In this document: positions 1 to 12,300 of the stretch, one piece after another
How positions within the stretch are numbered: position 1 is the stretch's first letter
Layout: the number at the start of each line of letters is the position of its first letter
From: Liolophura sinensis
Taxonomy: Eukaryota > Mollusca > Polyplacophora > Chitonida > Chitonidae
Reading direction: 5' to 3'
Assembly: GCF_032854445.1 (NCBI RefSeq)
Contig: NC_088295.1
Location: forward strand, 28,447,385-28,511,384
DNA: 64,000 nt
Notes under the pieces: model-generated
What the model was told of the DNA's origin: nothing
What the model saw: the letters and a program-made list of their open reading frames with translations, nothing else
Database searches by the model: none
Translations under genes and position numbers: made by a program

Positions 1-3000
1 GGTATGTTGATACGGCACATACAGGCTGTAGGCCGTTTTGTGGTACATGGGGGGTGGGTGTTTCAACAAGCCTTTTATTTCTTTACTTTTTTCATTGTGT
101 TTACTGCCATAGTCAATAATATTGAACATAAATACCACGGATGTCAAACCTATAGGGTTATGGAAACCGAGCAAACCCTGGTGGAAAACTATATACCAAC
201 CCTCACTAGGCATCTAAACACTCTGACGTAAAGCCGTATAGTCGTATACAAGTGAAGGCTGTATTAAAGGCCAAGACGAAGGGGATGTGGTCGGGGTCCG
301 AATGCGTACTCAACATCGGCCTTCGGCAGGGAATTTTTAGATTCTTTCTCCATGTTCTCGTTGTTCGTGGGGCCTTAATTGGTAATTATTAAATAGTCGG
401 CGGTGCTCTTTGAGCCGTTTGCGCTGTTCATATATAACTTTTTTTAATCAGTACGGCATACAGGTCCTATAAGTCACATACATGTGTGACTGTTTGCCAA
501 TAGCTTCCATGTCGTGCAAAGATCGCAACATGCATTCCTCCATATTTAAAACTGACCGCTATTGTATAAGTGAAACATTCATTATTATGGCGATAAATAA
601 CAACAGATTAACCTTTAATGACTACTTTGTTAACTATATATACACTGTGTAATGTTGGGCAACTGAAATACTGTACATAACTTTATACAAAAAGTCTTCA
701 ACGATATGAATTAAGTAATACAATATAGTATACGTATTTTTAGAAATCATACGTATCTTCATGCAAAACTGATGCTCACTGCATGTAAAGCCAGTTTGTA
801 AATGCATGCATGAGACAAATTTTTCGGATCACACAGAAGCTAATAACACGGGACAGAATTACCTACCAATGTCTCTTTAATAGCAGCTGTTTAGACATAA
901 CAGTTATAACTATGATTTTTGAAACAATTATAACGAGTGTATATATATATAGAAATATCAATTATATATGTGTATAACATAAACCCCAAATATTCAATTT
1001 CTCTTAAGAGTAAATTTGCCTTTCTGCCAGAATTTGGTTGAAAATCTATAGAACTTTCATGAAATAAAAACAAAAACACAATATATTTTGTACATTCTTA
1101 GAGATTAAGTGACGAGAAAATAGAAAAGAATTCGGTCAGAACAAAAATCATCGCCTCGGAACTTGCACTGTTTTGACCGGACATAACCTCACGTAAGGAA
1201 TGCCTGGCTAAATGTTCTTTTACTGACCAAGGTCCGGCTGTGTCCTCATACAACTGGGGTCAGTGTGGACACAGCCGTGTTCCGGACATGTGGTGACACA
1301 CGGCTTAAGGTCTCACTTGGCTGTATAAACAAAGACAACCTCGTTTGTGAGCATGGTTATTTCGTGAAATGTTCTTTTGTCTCTAAATATATATCTGCAC
1401 CGGTCCTGGGCCATATAATATACATGTAATTGTCCAGAAGCAAGACAAAACATAAAGAGAGAAAAAAAAAGCAAAACTTTTTTCAAGAAACGAACATTAC
1501 ACTCACATGTTTATATGCTTGGTTGATATGATTGTCGTTTGATGAAGTTTACTGTGATAAGTAAATTTATCAAACAATTTGCATGCAGAAATAAATCAAC
1601 AAAGTGAATGATTTTATCACGCTCGAATGGATGTGTAAATGTTAATTGGTCTTCGTAAGAAACACTCCTCCTTGTAAGACAAGGAAACATTAGGGCAACT
1701 GTTATGTCGGTTCATTCAAGTAAATCATGCTTCACCCTTCATGCAATGAGGTATGTCCGCGTTGGTACATTTCTACGAACAGGGTCAACCGGTACACAGG
1801 CCAGGAATTTCGACCTTTCAAATCGACAGGATATGTTCTGGTCTCCAACGGTATTAGGTGTACGGTGTTAAGTCCAAGGTCTACAAGACGATCTCCTATG
1901 TACATTTAAATTTAAGCCGGTGAAACTGGCAAAAATGGTTCATGGAAATGGTTCATGCGTAAATTAAAAGGGATCAGCCTCAAAGTACCCAGAAATTTAT
2001 CATGTCAGCGTGGGTTTTGAACAAGATTCAATACAAATTATATGCGAACTACTTTAAAGGATGAGCTGTTTAGTTTTTCATACAATGAACGAAGCGTGGT
2101 CATCTCAGCAGCCAGTGTTGGAATATGTGCATGTGTATTGCGTTGAACTAACCCAAACAGACAAAAATTTGATGGCAAACATAAACAGACAATAATAATA
2201 AATAAGCAAATTAACGGCAAAGAAATACAATGCCACGGACAGCAAGCTGGAATCATTAATTTATTTTCTTCCTAGATTTTGCATCGATGTTCAGAAGGTT
2301 AATGTGTAGATTCTTATCCGGACGCATGTTTCTGTGCCAGAAGAGTACAGGAATGAAATATACACATGACAACAAGAGGACTGTGATGACGCATGTAAAC
2401 GATATAGGTTGCGTCATACACATTCATGATACATATACAAAGCATTCAATACGTCACCTGTATACAGACACTGGTGCTATAAATGGCATTACAAAGGTAG
2501 ATTAGTTCGGATTTAATCTCACGAACAGTGATTTTACGAGTCAAGGAGCGATCAGTGATTGATCACTGTGGAATCACGCACTGGCTGCATGAGAGAGAGC
2601 AAAGATAACAGGTAGTCGAGTACTGGTTCCGGAAGGACACAACCCCAGTCCTATATACACTTCACCCCTGGCATTTCGTTAGACTGTTGATATATTATAC
2701 ACATTATAAGTACAGGTTATACAATATCATATATAGGTTGAAAAAGCTTTTATATTTAATTCTTAACTTGTCAGCTTGAGCATCTAGTTAGGGAAACGCA
2801 TATCGTCTTGCAGGAACTGTAGATATATCAATATACTCTTCTTCTTACAGACTTAACAAAACTAACCAAACTAGACTAAAGCTGGTAAAGTCTCTGTACC
2901 GCTCCTCGCTTGGCGAGTCAAAAAAAGATCGCATCTAAAAAAAAAAACATGTATTTGCTTAATGTACCCAAGAACATATAGCTATACCAGGAACAGGGAC

Positions 3001-4290
3001 ACGTCGGTGTATTAACTCAGACAGGTGACAATACGAGAGTAAATATCCGTATTTATACACCTATACAAGTGTGTATATATACATAAAACGGTGTTCTGTG
3101 TGGTGTTCCAAGACGATCTATATTAGCTGCCAGACATAGCAAGGGCATTAACAGATAGGATGGAAAGTGAACAAATCTGTTACCAAAGATATAAGTTTGT
3201 GTATAGCAGAACACCATGTGATGGGCGCTCATGCAGGCAGCTGACAAACTAAATGTTCAGGGGTACCTTAATTTGACCAGTACGTGCTTCGCCAAAATAT
3301 ATCCCGGATATGCCAGACGCCACGGTTCCCGGACCTCATATGGAAAGGGGGTAGCGCCGCATATTGGGCACATAGTTTGTAGATGATAAATTGTAGATTG
3401 GTTCTCAGCAAAGGAAACTTTGGAAAACTTGGTCTACATTCCGTGGCGGGCAAAATTTAACAAACTTTAGGACATACTAACTTATACTGATGGAGTTTGA
3501 TCGCGCCAGATTACATTCGTACACGACATCTAAATATGAGATGTTTCATTCTGCTCAACTTAGCTTTCAGAAATACAACGTGTTCAATGTGGAAGCTAAG
3601 CTGAGAACATGGCCAACCGATCTCAGAGTTGACTGACATGGTGTGATACATATGAAGAAAAACAAAGAGATCAGAATTTCAGCGAATTTAACTTCATTTA
3701 ACTGATTGGTGATTATGGCAAAAAACTTATATTCAACAACATTTCTAGTACACATCAGTACATCATTGACATATATGAATCGACGGTCAGCTTCAGTGGT
3801 GGAATTGTGAAAATGCCTCAAGTAAATCCCATTGCTGCCTGCTCACCATGGCGAGTAAAAAGTGAGGAAATCCCCCATATACTGAGTACTTTACTTTAAG
3901 GTCCGACGGCCTTTAATGTATACATGTAATTGTCATGTATGTCTATATACAGGGGACCAAAGTTCTAAACTCCTACAACTCCCACCAACAGCCTCTCATC
4001 CCGTTCACCACTGGAGGACCTTTCTTTTAGCGTTGTTTTCTAACTTTGCGTGACAGAACACTTTGACATATATCAACCTCTCTAAGAGAATGAAACACCA
4101 TCCCTAAACCTCTGAACTCAAAAATTATTTCAATGAGATTACTGTGGTTAAGCTTAAACTGTGTGGTGTTAAGGGCGTTGGGAGTGCCAAAATCCAGCCA
4201 GGCTGTCCTCATCATCGTCATGGGGGGGTGGGGGGGGGGAATAACTTAACTTCTACAGACAGGCAAAACAGGCCAATAACTCCACAAATA
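1..4290. other. Region without a recognisable gene
   Basis: AT-rich DNA beyond the 3' end of the VPS13 gene. All open frames are short (under about 90 codons) and none shows a known family or a run of splice-bounded coding blocks. Visible structure is limited to a hairpin-capable inverted repeat (GGCTGTGTCC at 1236-1245 with GGACACAGCC at 1267-1276), a 16-bp palindrome at 2553-2568, and G- and A-runs. Regulatory DNA, ancient repeats or UTR of a neighbouring gene are all possible. Confidence 0.5.
2553..2568. repeat. 16-bp imperfect palindrome
   Basis: Arms CAGTGAT and ATCACTG are separated by TG. It could be a dimeric transcription-factor site or chance; nothing around it decides. Confidence 0.3.
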
Positions 4291-4315
4291 AGCCACAAAG
4301 GTCATGTTATTTCAT

Positions 4316-4321
4316 TTTATT
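4316..4321 (-). promoter_or_regulatory. Candidate distal poly(A) signal AATAAA
   Basis: Minus-strand AATAAA followed within about 40 nt by GT-rich sequence (TTTGTGGC, TTTGTGG), the usual layout of a cleavage site. Use of this site would give a 3' UTR of about 4.9 kb. Other AATAAA words occur between here and 7669, so the choice is uncertain. Confidence 0.25.
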
Positions 4322-6712
4322 GACCACTGGAATGTACACAAGAAAAGATAAATCACAGGTTACGAGGGAGCATTTGGGTATAACGACTGGCGCCACTCTC
4401 ACGGAAGTCCAAGTCCATACTCTCAGCTAACATGGTTTGACTTGGTGTTTACACGTGACACTGGCTCCAGCATGTGGTTTAATATAACAAGGCATGGTAT
4501 ACTCCACAACACTGACATGGGGACACGCACATTAATACCATACAAGCAAAAATATGGATAATATCTCTGGAAATAAACTATTTTTTCTAATCGCAGAAAC
4601 GAAACTTTTCATAACCGAGTAGAGCATGTTTTTCCTTCAAATATTCCATCATACAGTGTATATAGGTGCATAATAATACTTGCTTGCTCACATCAATTGT
4701 AAACATTTTTATTCATATATGTACAACAATTTCTGTAGGTAAACTGGACAAATGAAACTGTGTATATAGGTTAGTTACAGGAGATTGAATCCATGCATGT
4801 GCCGTATGTATGTTAAGATATGTACATTCCTATTTATTAAGGAATGAAGTTTAAACTGGCCAGAACTACGTGTAGATACATATAATGACAAGCAACAGTT
4901 CTACTGTCATCTATACTACAGTAAATTGTCCCTAATTTCGTGAAATTTTTCAGTGAGCAAATGATTGCCCTGGCGAATGAACTGTAGTAAATGGGTAATT
5001 AGATTGTAAAAATCATGTGAAGTTATGTGATTTACTGGATCACATAAAATTTCACATTACACTTTCACTAACTTACTATAGTAGGGTGAGGGTGAAAAAT
5101 CTATGACATTATACGTGATTTATTGTATTCAAGTGTTTAGTCTGCTTCGAGTAGAAAGCTTCTTCAATGGTAAATGTAGTTCAGACTTTCTAATAAGTAT
5201 AATAAACAAAAAAAAAAAACAGGAAGTCAGAAAAATGTGAAGACTTGTTGAGTTTGATTGGTTAATTCAGAGTTTCTAAATAGATTTAAGAGATCTTAAA
5301 ATAATGTGAAAACGTTCATAAAATGCCATTATAAAGAGTGCAATTTAATAATTAAAAAAGTTTGAATCTTAATAAGGTAATAAAACTATATCATGCATGA
5401 TGTAAAGTCATATCATGCAACGATAATGCCATATCACTACCCTATGCCACATGCTCACTCGTAGATTGTACATTCATGGGTTAACAAAAGGGACAAAACA
5501 AACAAAATCAACAAGAAAAAAGCTGAACAGCATTGTTGCACATTAGGAACTCTAACTGGCTGATAATTTAATGCCACAAGTACATATATATGTAAAATAT
5601 AGGAGTTCCCCAGAGACACTCTACAGAACTTTGTGTGACACATATTATTGTTTGTTGATACACATGGAGGAAAAATTGGGAACTGGAATCTGCTGATATG
5701 TATAGTAGCAATGCCATGATACATGTATGCGAGTCTTTTAAACTTTATATACAATGTTTACAACCATATATATACACATAATAACAATTTTACATCAGCA
5801 AAATAAATAGAAGTTGACAAGCAGCTTCTTTGAAAATAGATAATTGATTCAAGTATTGAAGGAGCAACACCTTAAAATTAAAAATTAAAAATTATGTTGT
5901 CAGGTGAATATCATCTTAATTACTATCTGATAAAAGTCTTCACTGTTGATGGTATAAGGCTAAAGTCTGTAGGGTGTTTCTGCAAGAAAAACTGCCTGGA
6001 ATCAAATATCAAATCTACCATAATGGTTTGTCGAATAATTTTAGGCATCAAATAATCATGAATAAAATAATTAAATAAATGAATAAATGAGTTAGGAATG
6101 TGCTCTTTTGTCATTGCTGGAAATTGTTGTATAGATCAAAAGGAGCTGAAATTAACTAATTAAATAACTTGTTATTAACTTTATGCCATAATTTCAGGAT
6201 TTGTTAATTTCACAAAAGGAGTTCCCGCACCTTATTTAGGAGTATTGCACACAAGCATGAACATTAATTGAGAACATAGAAGTAAAAAAAAATAACTTCA
6301 GTAATGGCCAAGCAGGAAAATTATGCCATATAAATTCTATAAATTATGGTTGTAGACATTTATGGCATTCCATGTGTTATAAGTACTGTTTCATTTCTCC
6401 TCTAGTAGAAATGATTAGAAAGTATAAATTTTTCATTCATTCCCATAACATAATATTTAATATTTTCTCACCCCAAAATGATATTACAATAACAACAAGT
6501 AAGGCAAAAGCTGAGTACAATGTTCTTTTGTTGCCAAATGATATTAGAAGTTGAGTGACAATATTATAATTACCCCAAAAGGTGAACAGCATAAAGGATC
6601 ACCTCACACTTACATGTACAGTTAAAGCTAAAAAGTTTTGAGAAAAAAAAAGCTTTCGCTAACAAACTACTTGCTCATAAATTGGAAACTTACAAAGTTA
6701 AGTAAAACATAC

Positions 6713-6740
6713 ATGTACACATACATACATACATACATAT
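6713..6740. repeat. CATA microsatellite
   Basis: Tandem catacatacata run. It explains the Tyr/Thr/His- and Val/Tyr/Met-rich open frames on both strands here, which are not genes. Confidence 0.8.
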
Positions 6741-7660
6741 GTACAGAGACATTGATGACAAAACAAGTCAAATGTCCATTACAAGAAAAAATATTTTGTT
6801 CATGCAACAATAGTATGTGGTTGTACCAATGGTCTAGTGTTGTTTCAAGCCCCCTACTTCCTACTACATAACACCTTGCACATTTGCTCTTCAATGTTAC
6901 CAGTAACAAGATTTAACACAGATATCTAACATTAACAACTCTCCACACATAATTCATCATGTGCTAACACAGACAGCTTGGTAGGTACTGGCCCTATATT
7001 CCATAACAGAGATTGGTATTTCAGTCAGAGATGTATCACAATATGTAGTCACATACAAAAAAAAAACGAAAAAAAAAAAACACCGTAACATTAAGTCAGT
7101 GTAATAGATGTGTAATCTAGATAGTTAAGAGTTAAAAATGGTTAGAATCACACGGGGAAATGTGATTTTGATATGCAATGTAAGCTCAAGTCATGAGCCA
7201 CTCATTTCATACAGATGCACTTAGGGCATCATTTCAAAGTATTAAAGTTGACATACAGAGATAATTGAAATTATTACTACCATTTATGAGAGGCAATAGG
7301 ATTTCTGTCTATCCTTCCCCATTTAATGACCCCGCAAAAGTAGAATGTAAACAGAGGTATATGTTTTCATGACATAAAATTTGGTTATAGCATAATGTAG
7401 GTAGCAAGATGTTATACACAGGCCAATGATACAACTCTAAAATACCGAATAATCAACTTGACTAGATTGTATGTGAAGAAAACTTTTAAACCTAAAGTTA
7501 TCTTCACAAAAGCTTAGTTATTCAACTATATAAAAGAAAAACTCTTACATAGGTAAAAGAAGCTATCATATGTGTAATCTTACATGGTAGAAATCCTCCA
7601 ACAATGACTACATTTCACACAGGGACATTAGCATCATCATTGTACAGCGAGTCGGCCAAT

Positions 7661-7875
7661 ATATTTATTTAATTGGTGTTTTACGCTGTAATCAAGAATA
7701 TTTCACTTATACAACGACCGCCAGCATTATGGTGAGAGGAATTTGGGCAGAGCCCAGCAGAAACCCACAACCATCCAGAGGTTGCCGGAGGGCCTTTTCA
7801 CCTACGACTGGAGAGGAAGCCAGCATGAGCTGGACTTGAGCTCACAGACCGCACTGGTGAGAGGGTAGTGGGTGC
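7661..7875 (-). mobile_element. Molluscan tRNA-derived SINE (5'-truncated)
   Basis: Read on the minus strand it contains the body shared with the copy at 26224-26494 ('gctggcttcctctcc', 'gcattatggt' complement, 'gaaatattcttga') and ends in ATT-AAATAAATAT at the low coordinate. The tRNA-like head is missing or decayed. It lies in the same orientation as VPS13, downstream of its stop codon. Confidence 0.75.
7664..7669 (-). promoter_or_regulatory. First AATAAA after the VPS13 stop, inside a SINE tail
   Basis: I scanned the minus strand from 9204 downward and found no AATAAA or ATTAAA before this site. It belongs to the AAATAAAT tail of the sense-oriented SINE. If used, the 3' UTR would be about 1.5 kb. 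Confidence 0.35.
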
Positions 7876-8758
7876 ATCGGCCAATATACATCACACAGAT
7901 TTACTTGCAGCAGTTGATCCAGTTACCAATTAACTTTCAGAGCTAATTATCCACTGATATATACACGTTCATGAACCTGACCCATTACAGAGTACACTAA
8001 ATATACAAAGGGGATGAGACAAAGTCAACTTCTACAGCTGTATAAGATACACAGAAACTTTGGAGCTAACCAAGATGGTAACTATATGTACATGTTAACG
8101 ACCTGTTTATACTCCTGACATGGACAGAACACACTTTGCAGCTGACGAAGTTTATAATCAGTACATGTAGCTTTGGAAGCATCTGAGTTACCCATCAGCC
8201 TACACACCAAACACATAAACTTTGACTATAAAGTTAGTCATTAGTTTCTGCTGTAACCAAATGACTAACCTGCTTATACTGCCAACACAAACGGAACACA
8301 CAAAACTTACAGTTGATCTCACAAACACCTCAGGGTACACATGGGCTGACCAAGTCAAAAAAAGCTCATGCTATCACATCCATGGGCATTTCACACAGCT
8401 TTTTAAAGTACCCATCTTATATCTGACCAGATTACACATTAGCAACAGAAAGAACCTACTTACACATTAGTTTAACATATGATTTTGATCACACAGGGAT
8501 CAACATTTTCTCATTTGATTTACATACAATTAACTTCTGTACAATGTACATGTATATGCATATAATGATGTACAAGTGAGTTTGAATTATAACTAATCAC
8601 ACATAAAATCTGACCTAATTGCATTTACATGTAGACTCTATAAGTGACCCACTTACACCTATATGTAAGGTCTACTAGCAACCGAGAGAAACTTGAGTTC
8701 TTCAAGTGACCTGGTTACATATGAGCTCCACTGTATGTCGAACATAAGCACTATTACT

Positions 8759-9100
8759 GAAACCGTTATACATCAGCTCTATGCTGGACACAAGTCCTAG
8801 TGAAACCGTTATACATCAGCTCTATGCTGGACACAAGTCTTAGTGAAACCGTTATACATCAGCTCTTTGCTGGACACAAGTCCTAATGAAACCGTTATAC
8901 ATCAGCTCTATGCTGGACACAAGTCCTAGTGAAACCGTTATACATCAGCTCTATGCTGTACACAAGTCTTAGTGAAACCGTTATACATCAGCTCTATGCT
9001 GGACACAAGTCCTAGTGAAACCGTTATACATCAGCTCTATGCTGGACACAAGTCCTAGTGAAACCTTTATACATCAGCTCTATGCTGTACACAAGTCCTA
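8759..9100. repeat. 43-bp minisatellite, 8 units
   Basis: Eight direct copies of a 43-bp unit (key words accgttatac, gctctatgctgg, cacaagtcct) at an exact 43-bp period starting near 8762, 8805, 8848, 8891, 8934, 8977, 9020 and 9063, with few substitutions. It starts about 105 nt after the VPS13 stop codon and is therefore probably transcribed in the 3' UTR. Confidence 0.92.
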
Positions 9101-9204
9101 TACATACAAGTGACCTAGTTGCACATCAGTTCTGAAAGGGACCAAGATTAAAACTCTGCAAGACATATATCTGATGAATTGCACATCATGTAGCAAATGT
9201 GACA

Positions 9205-9327
9205 TTACTGCTGACGAAACTTGTTGAGTTTGTCTATCTTCTGCTGAAGCCACTCCAGCAGTTCATGATCCGGGCTGGAAATCTCTTGTTGGTCAGCAGA
9301 GAACAAGTTCACGTTGTGGGAGTCATC
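9205..9327 (-). CDS. VPS13: VPS13 exon w70, last coding exon
   Basis: 5'0, ends in TAA at 9205-9207. Encodes 40 residues starting DDSHNVNLF and ending in a predicted helix, [19 protein letters not shown], which matches the final helix of the PH-like domain. Acceptor AG at 9328-9329. Confidence 0.85.
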   Translation of the reverse strand, partial: DDSHNVNLFSADQQEISSPDHELLEWLQQKIDKLNKFRQQ

Positions 9328-12300
9328 CTTTTGTAAAAATAACACAGAAATCACATGATCAGTCCACAAAACAATTTATTATGCCATTGGTAGTTTTTAC
9401 TTGTATATTTGACTCAATGCTTATTACCACTGCTCATAAATCCTCCAAAGTTGGGTATATGAACACATTCTAAGGTTTCTTCCACCCATAAAACTGACAA
9501 CTCTCATATTAAATGCAATATTCTTCAGTATGGTGGTAAACATGAATCAAACACGTTAACATCAATTAATTTCCTTAAATGCTGAAGCCACTCCAGCTTT
9601 TCATCCTTCAAATATGTAAATGCTTTTAAAGAGAAAAAGATATCAATCAATCCATTAACATAAATACGCTTGTATTCATTCTGTGACAGCAGCGCAAAGG
9701 GAGGTAACTTTGCAACACTAACCTTTCTGATCCTGAGCACAAGCTTGCCATCCGTCACTGCTGGCACACCCAAGAGGTTGTCTATTGCCACCTGCCACTC
9801 CACATCCCAGTCTCCCCAGAGACGACACTTCTCCAACAGGAAAATGTGGCTAAAACAAGAGACAATTACAGGCTGAATACATACATGTACAGTTCTATTC
9901 TTAACCTGTGTTCAATATATGAGCTTCCAATCAAATTCTAACCTTTTCAATTTTGTCCATGTTTTTTTTTTTTTTTTTTTTTTGAAAATTTTCTGTACAA
10001 GAAATATTTTAAAAAGCTAAATTTTCATCAAAAAAAAACAACATAATACAATATTAACCATAAATACAGACTTCATGTGTAATCATAAATGTGAGCATAA
10101 TAGCCACAGGTACAGAAAAATCAAAGACAAAAACCACACTACTTAACTTACTGGTCAGTGATGAGAACAATATCTGCCCGTTCATCTTTGCTGAGTGCAG
10201 CATGAGCCCAGTAGATGTCTGTGTGAGCAAACTGACCCTTCTGTACGCTCTGTAACAGACGAAATCCAGCTGCCTGGTATGGGGAGTAGGGTTTCAATCC
10301 CTGTGGACAGGAACAATAAATGTATTTCATACTGAGTGCAATTTGTAGTAAAATCCCACAAAAATCAGCTGGCACCCATTGTTAAGAGAATGGCTCAAGT
10401 TAAAAGTTAGGATGTCAAAAATTTGATTGTCTAACAGCTGTATTACCTGTGGACAGCCTTTAATACATTAAACTGTGAAATTCTGTGGTACCCAGTAAAA
10501 TATTTGCCATTTATTCACACCCGTAAGATATTTCCACTTTTATTCAAGGATAAAACAAGCTGGAGAAATATGTAGTAAAACATCACATACTTTAAACATC
10601 TTTTCTCACCAAATCTAATATAAGGTGGTTACGTATTGATTTCAATTGGTGGCCAGAATGGATAGTGGATAGTGATATTTGGTCGACATAGCAATGTTCG
10701 GTTCATACAGTGTTGTCTGGTTCATGTAACGATGTTTGGTTGATACTGTCATATTTGGTTGATATAGCAATGTTTGGTTGATACAATGTGGTTTGGTTCA
10801 AATGTGTAGCGGTGACTTCTTTGTTTAGTGGTGTTTGGTTTATTTGATGATGTTTGCTTCATGTAACAGTGAAGTCTCACCATGTAAGGATTGATGAATC
10901 TGGGCAGCCTCATCCTGACAACAATTCCCTCATCCATCTCCACAGCTCTGTTCAAGACACAAGGATAAAAAAATGCTTTAGGAACACTGGGTGACACAAT
11001 ACCACTCATTCACACTACATATGAATCAGGAATACAAAACTAGACGACAAGGTGTTCAATATGCATCACCTTTCAATTAGAAAACTAAACTAAGATTAAA
11101 CAACGTTTACTAGTTTCTTCACACTCAGACAAGCTGTGCCAGATGTACGTTGAAGGGTTAAAATACTTCCGTTTTGTTATCTCTATTTTAAATACAAATC
11201 CCCCAAAGTGTTTCATTTCAATATCGGTAATACTAAAGGAAAATGTTGTTTGACGTCAAAAAACTAAGGATCAAATTTGAAGTGCATTTACCAAGCTACT
11301 TGTAATCAATTTTAGATTTATGTTTCTATATTAAATTTTCCTATACACGCACCTGCGAAGTCCATCAAATCCCATGCTAACCATGTCAATCACTCCCCCA
11401 GCCGGTTTGGTCAGCAGACCCAGGATACCTTTACCCACACCCTTGAAGAAGCCTTCCACACCATCCTCCTGGGCACCTGACAAAGGAACAACAACAATGC
11501 TGCAAGTAAGTATTTCTACAAGGCTGAATGTTACTCGAGGGTAAATTCAGTGTCCGGTCAAGATAAAGGAGAAGACAGACTTTCCATGATTTTAAAGCCA
11601 GAATTGTAAATGTAAAATCACATATTTTAGCTTCATCTGTCTATCAGTTGGTCTAATGATCAGGTTCTTTACATATCATATTTTAATTCAGTTTAATATT
11701 TAGGGGAGAAACAAATACAAGGTGACATAGACTTTTTACAGGATGTTGCAGCTGCTGCAAATTTGCACTTGAATTTACTTTTTATCACCAAGAATTTCTC
11801 ACATGATGTGGGAATATGTAGTAATAGATCATGTAAGTATATGCAGCATTTCCCCCACCTCTCCATGGGTTCAGGACAACACCAGATAAGCCCAGCCCCA
11901 CTCCCAGCACAAAGCTCTTAGTGGCCAGCATCAGGCTGGCAGGGATGTTACGAGGCTGTTGCTGCATACGCAGCTGACGTTTCTGGGGGAAAAAAATTTA
12001 CATAGTAATACAAAATGCTAAATTAGGCATCTACAGTGTAGCTCATGATTAAGTTGGTTATACCTGGGACTGGTATATTAGTCCCAGGGTATACACAAGC
12101 AAACTTTGAACGCCTGGTAACCAAGCCTTTCCTGCCAGTACCAACTGCATACAGCAATCTTACAATAATACATTCTTCTAACTAATTTGCCAACATTTGG
12201 TAACAGCTTGCTTACAGCTTTGTTTTGAGCTTGTTGGTAAAACTTGGATATGACCACCTGGTTACTAATCTATTACAACCTGATATATGGATTGGTATTG

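Larger units (their letters stand above)
4291..9204 (-). other. VPS13 3' UTR and 3' flank
   Basis: This is sequence downstream of the stop codon, with no exon-like block on either strand. It holds a 43-bp minisatellite (8759-9100), a degenerate low-complexity stretch around 8060-8500 in which phrases such as 'gactaacctgcttatac' recur loosely, a SINE (7661-7875), a CATA microsatellite (about 6713-6740) and poly-A/T runs. The true 3' end of the transcript cannot be fixed. On the minus strand the first AATAAA after the stop is at 7664-7669, and a later one with GT-rich sequence beyond it is at 4316-4321. Confidence 0.45.

Noticed and set aside
1236-1276. Hairpin with a 10-bp perfect stem (GGCTGTGTCC / GGACACAGCC)
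   Set aside because: The 21-nt loop and absence of any gene or U-run context give no basis to call a terminator or structured RNA.
6638-6909. Two 77-80-codon frames on opposite strands
   Set aside because: Produced by the CATA microsatellite and AT-rich sequence; no similarity or splice context.
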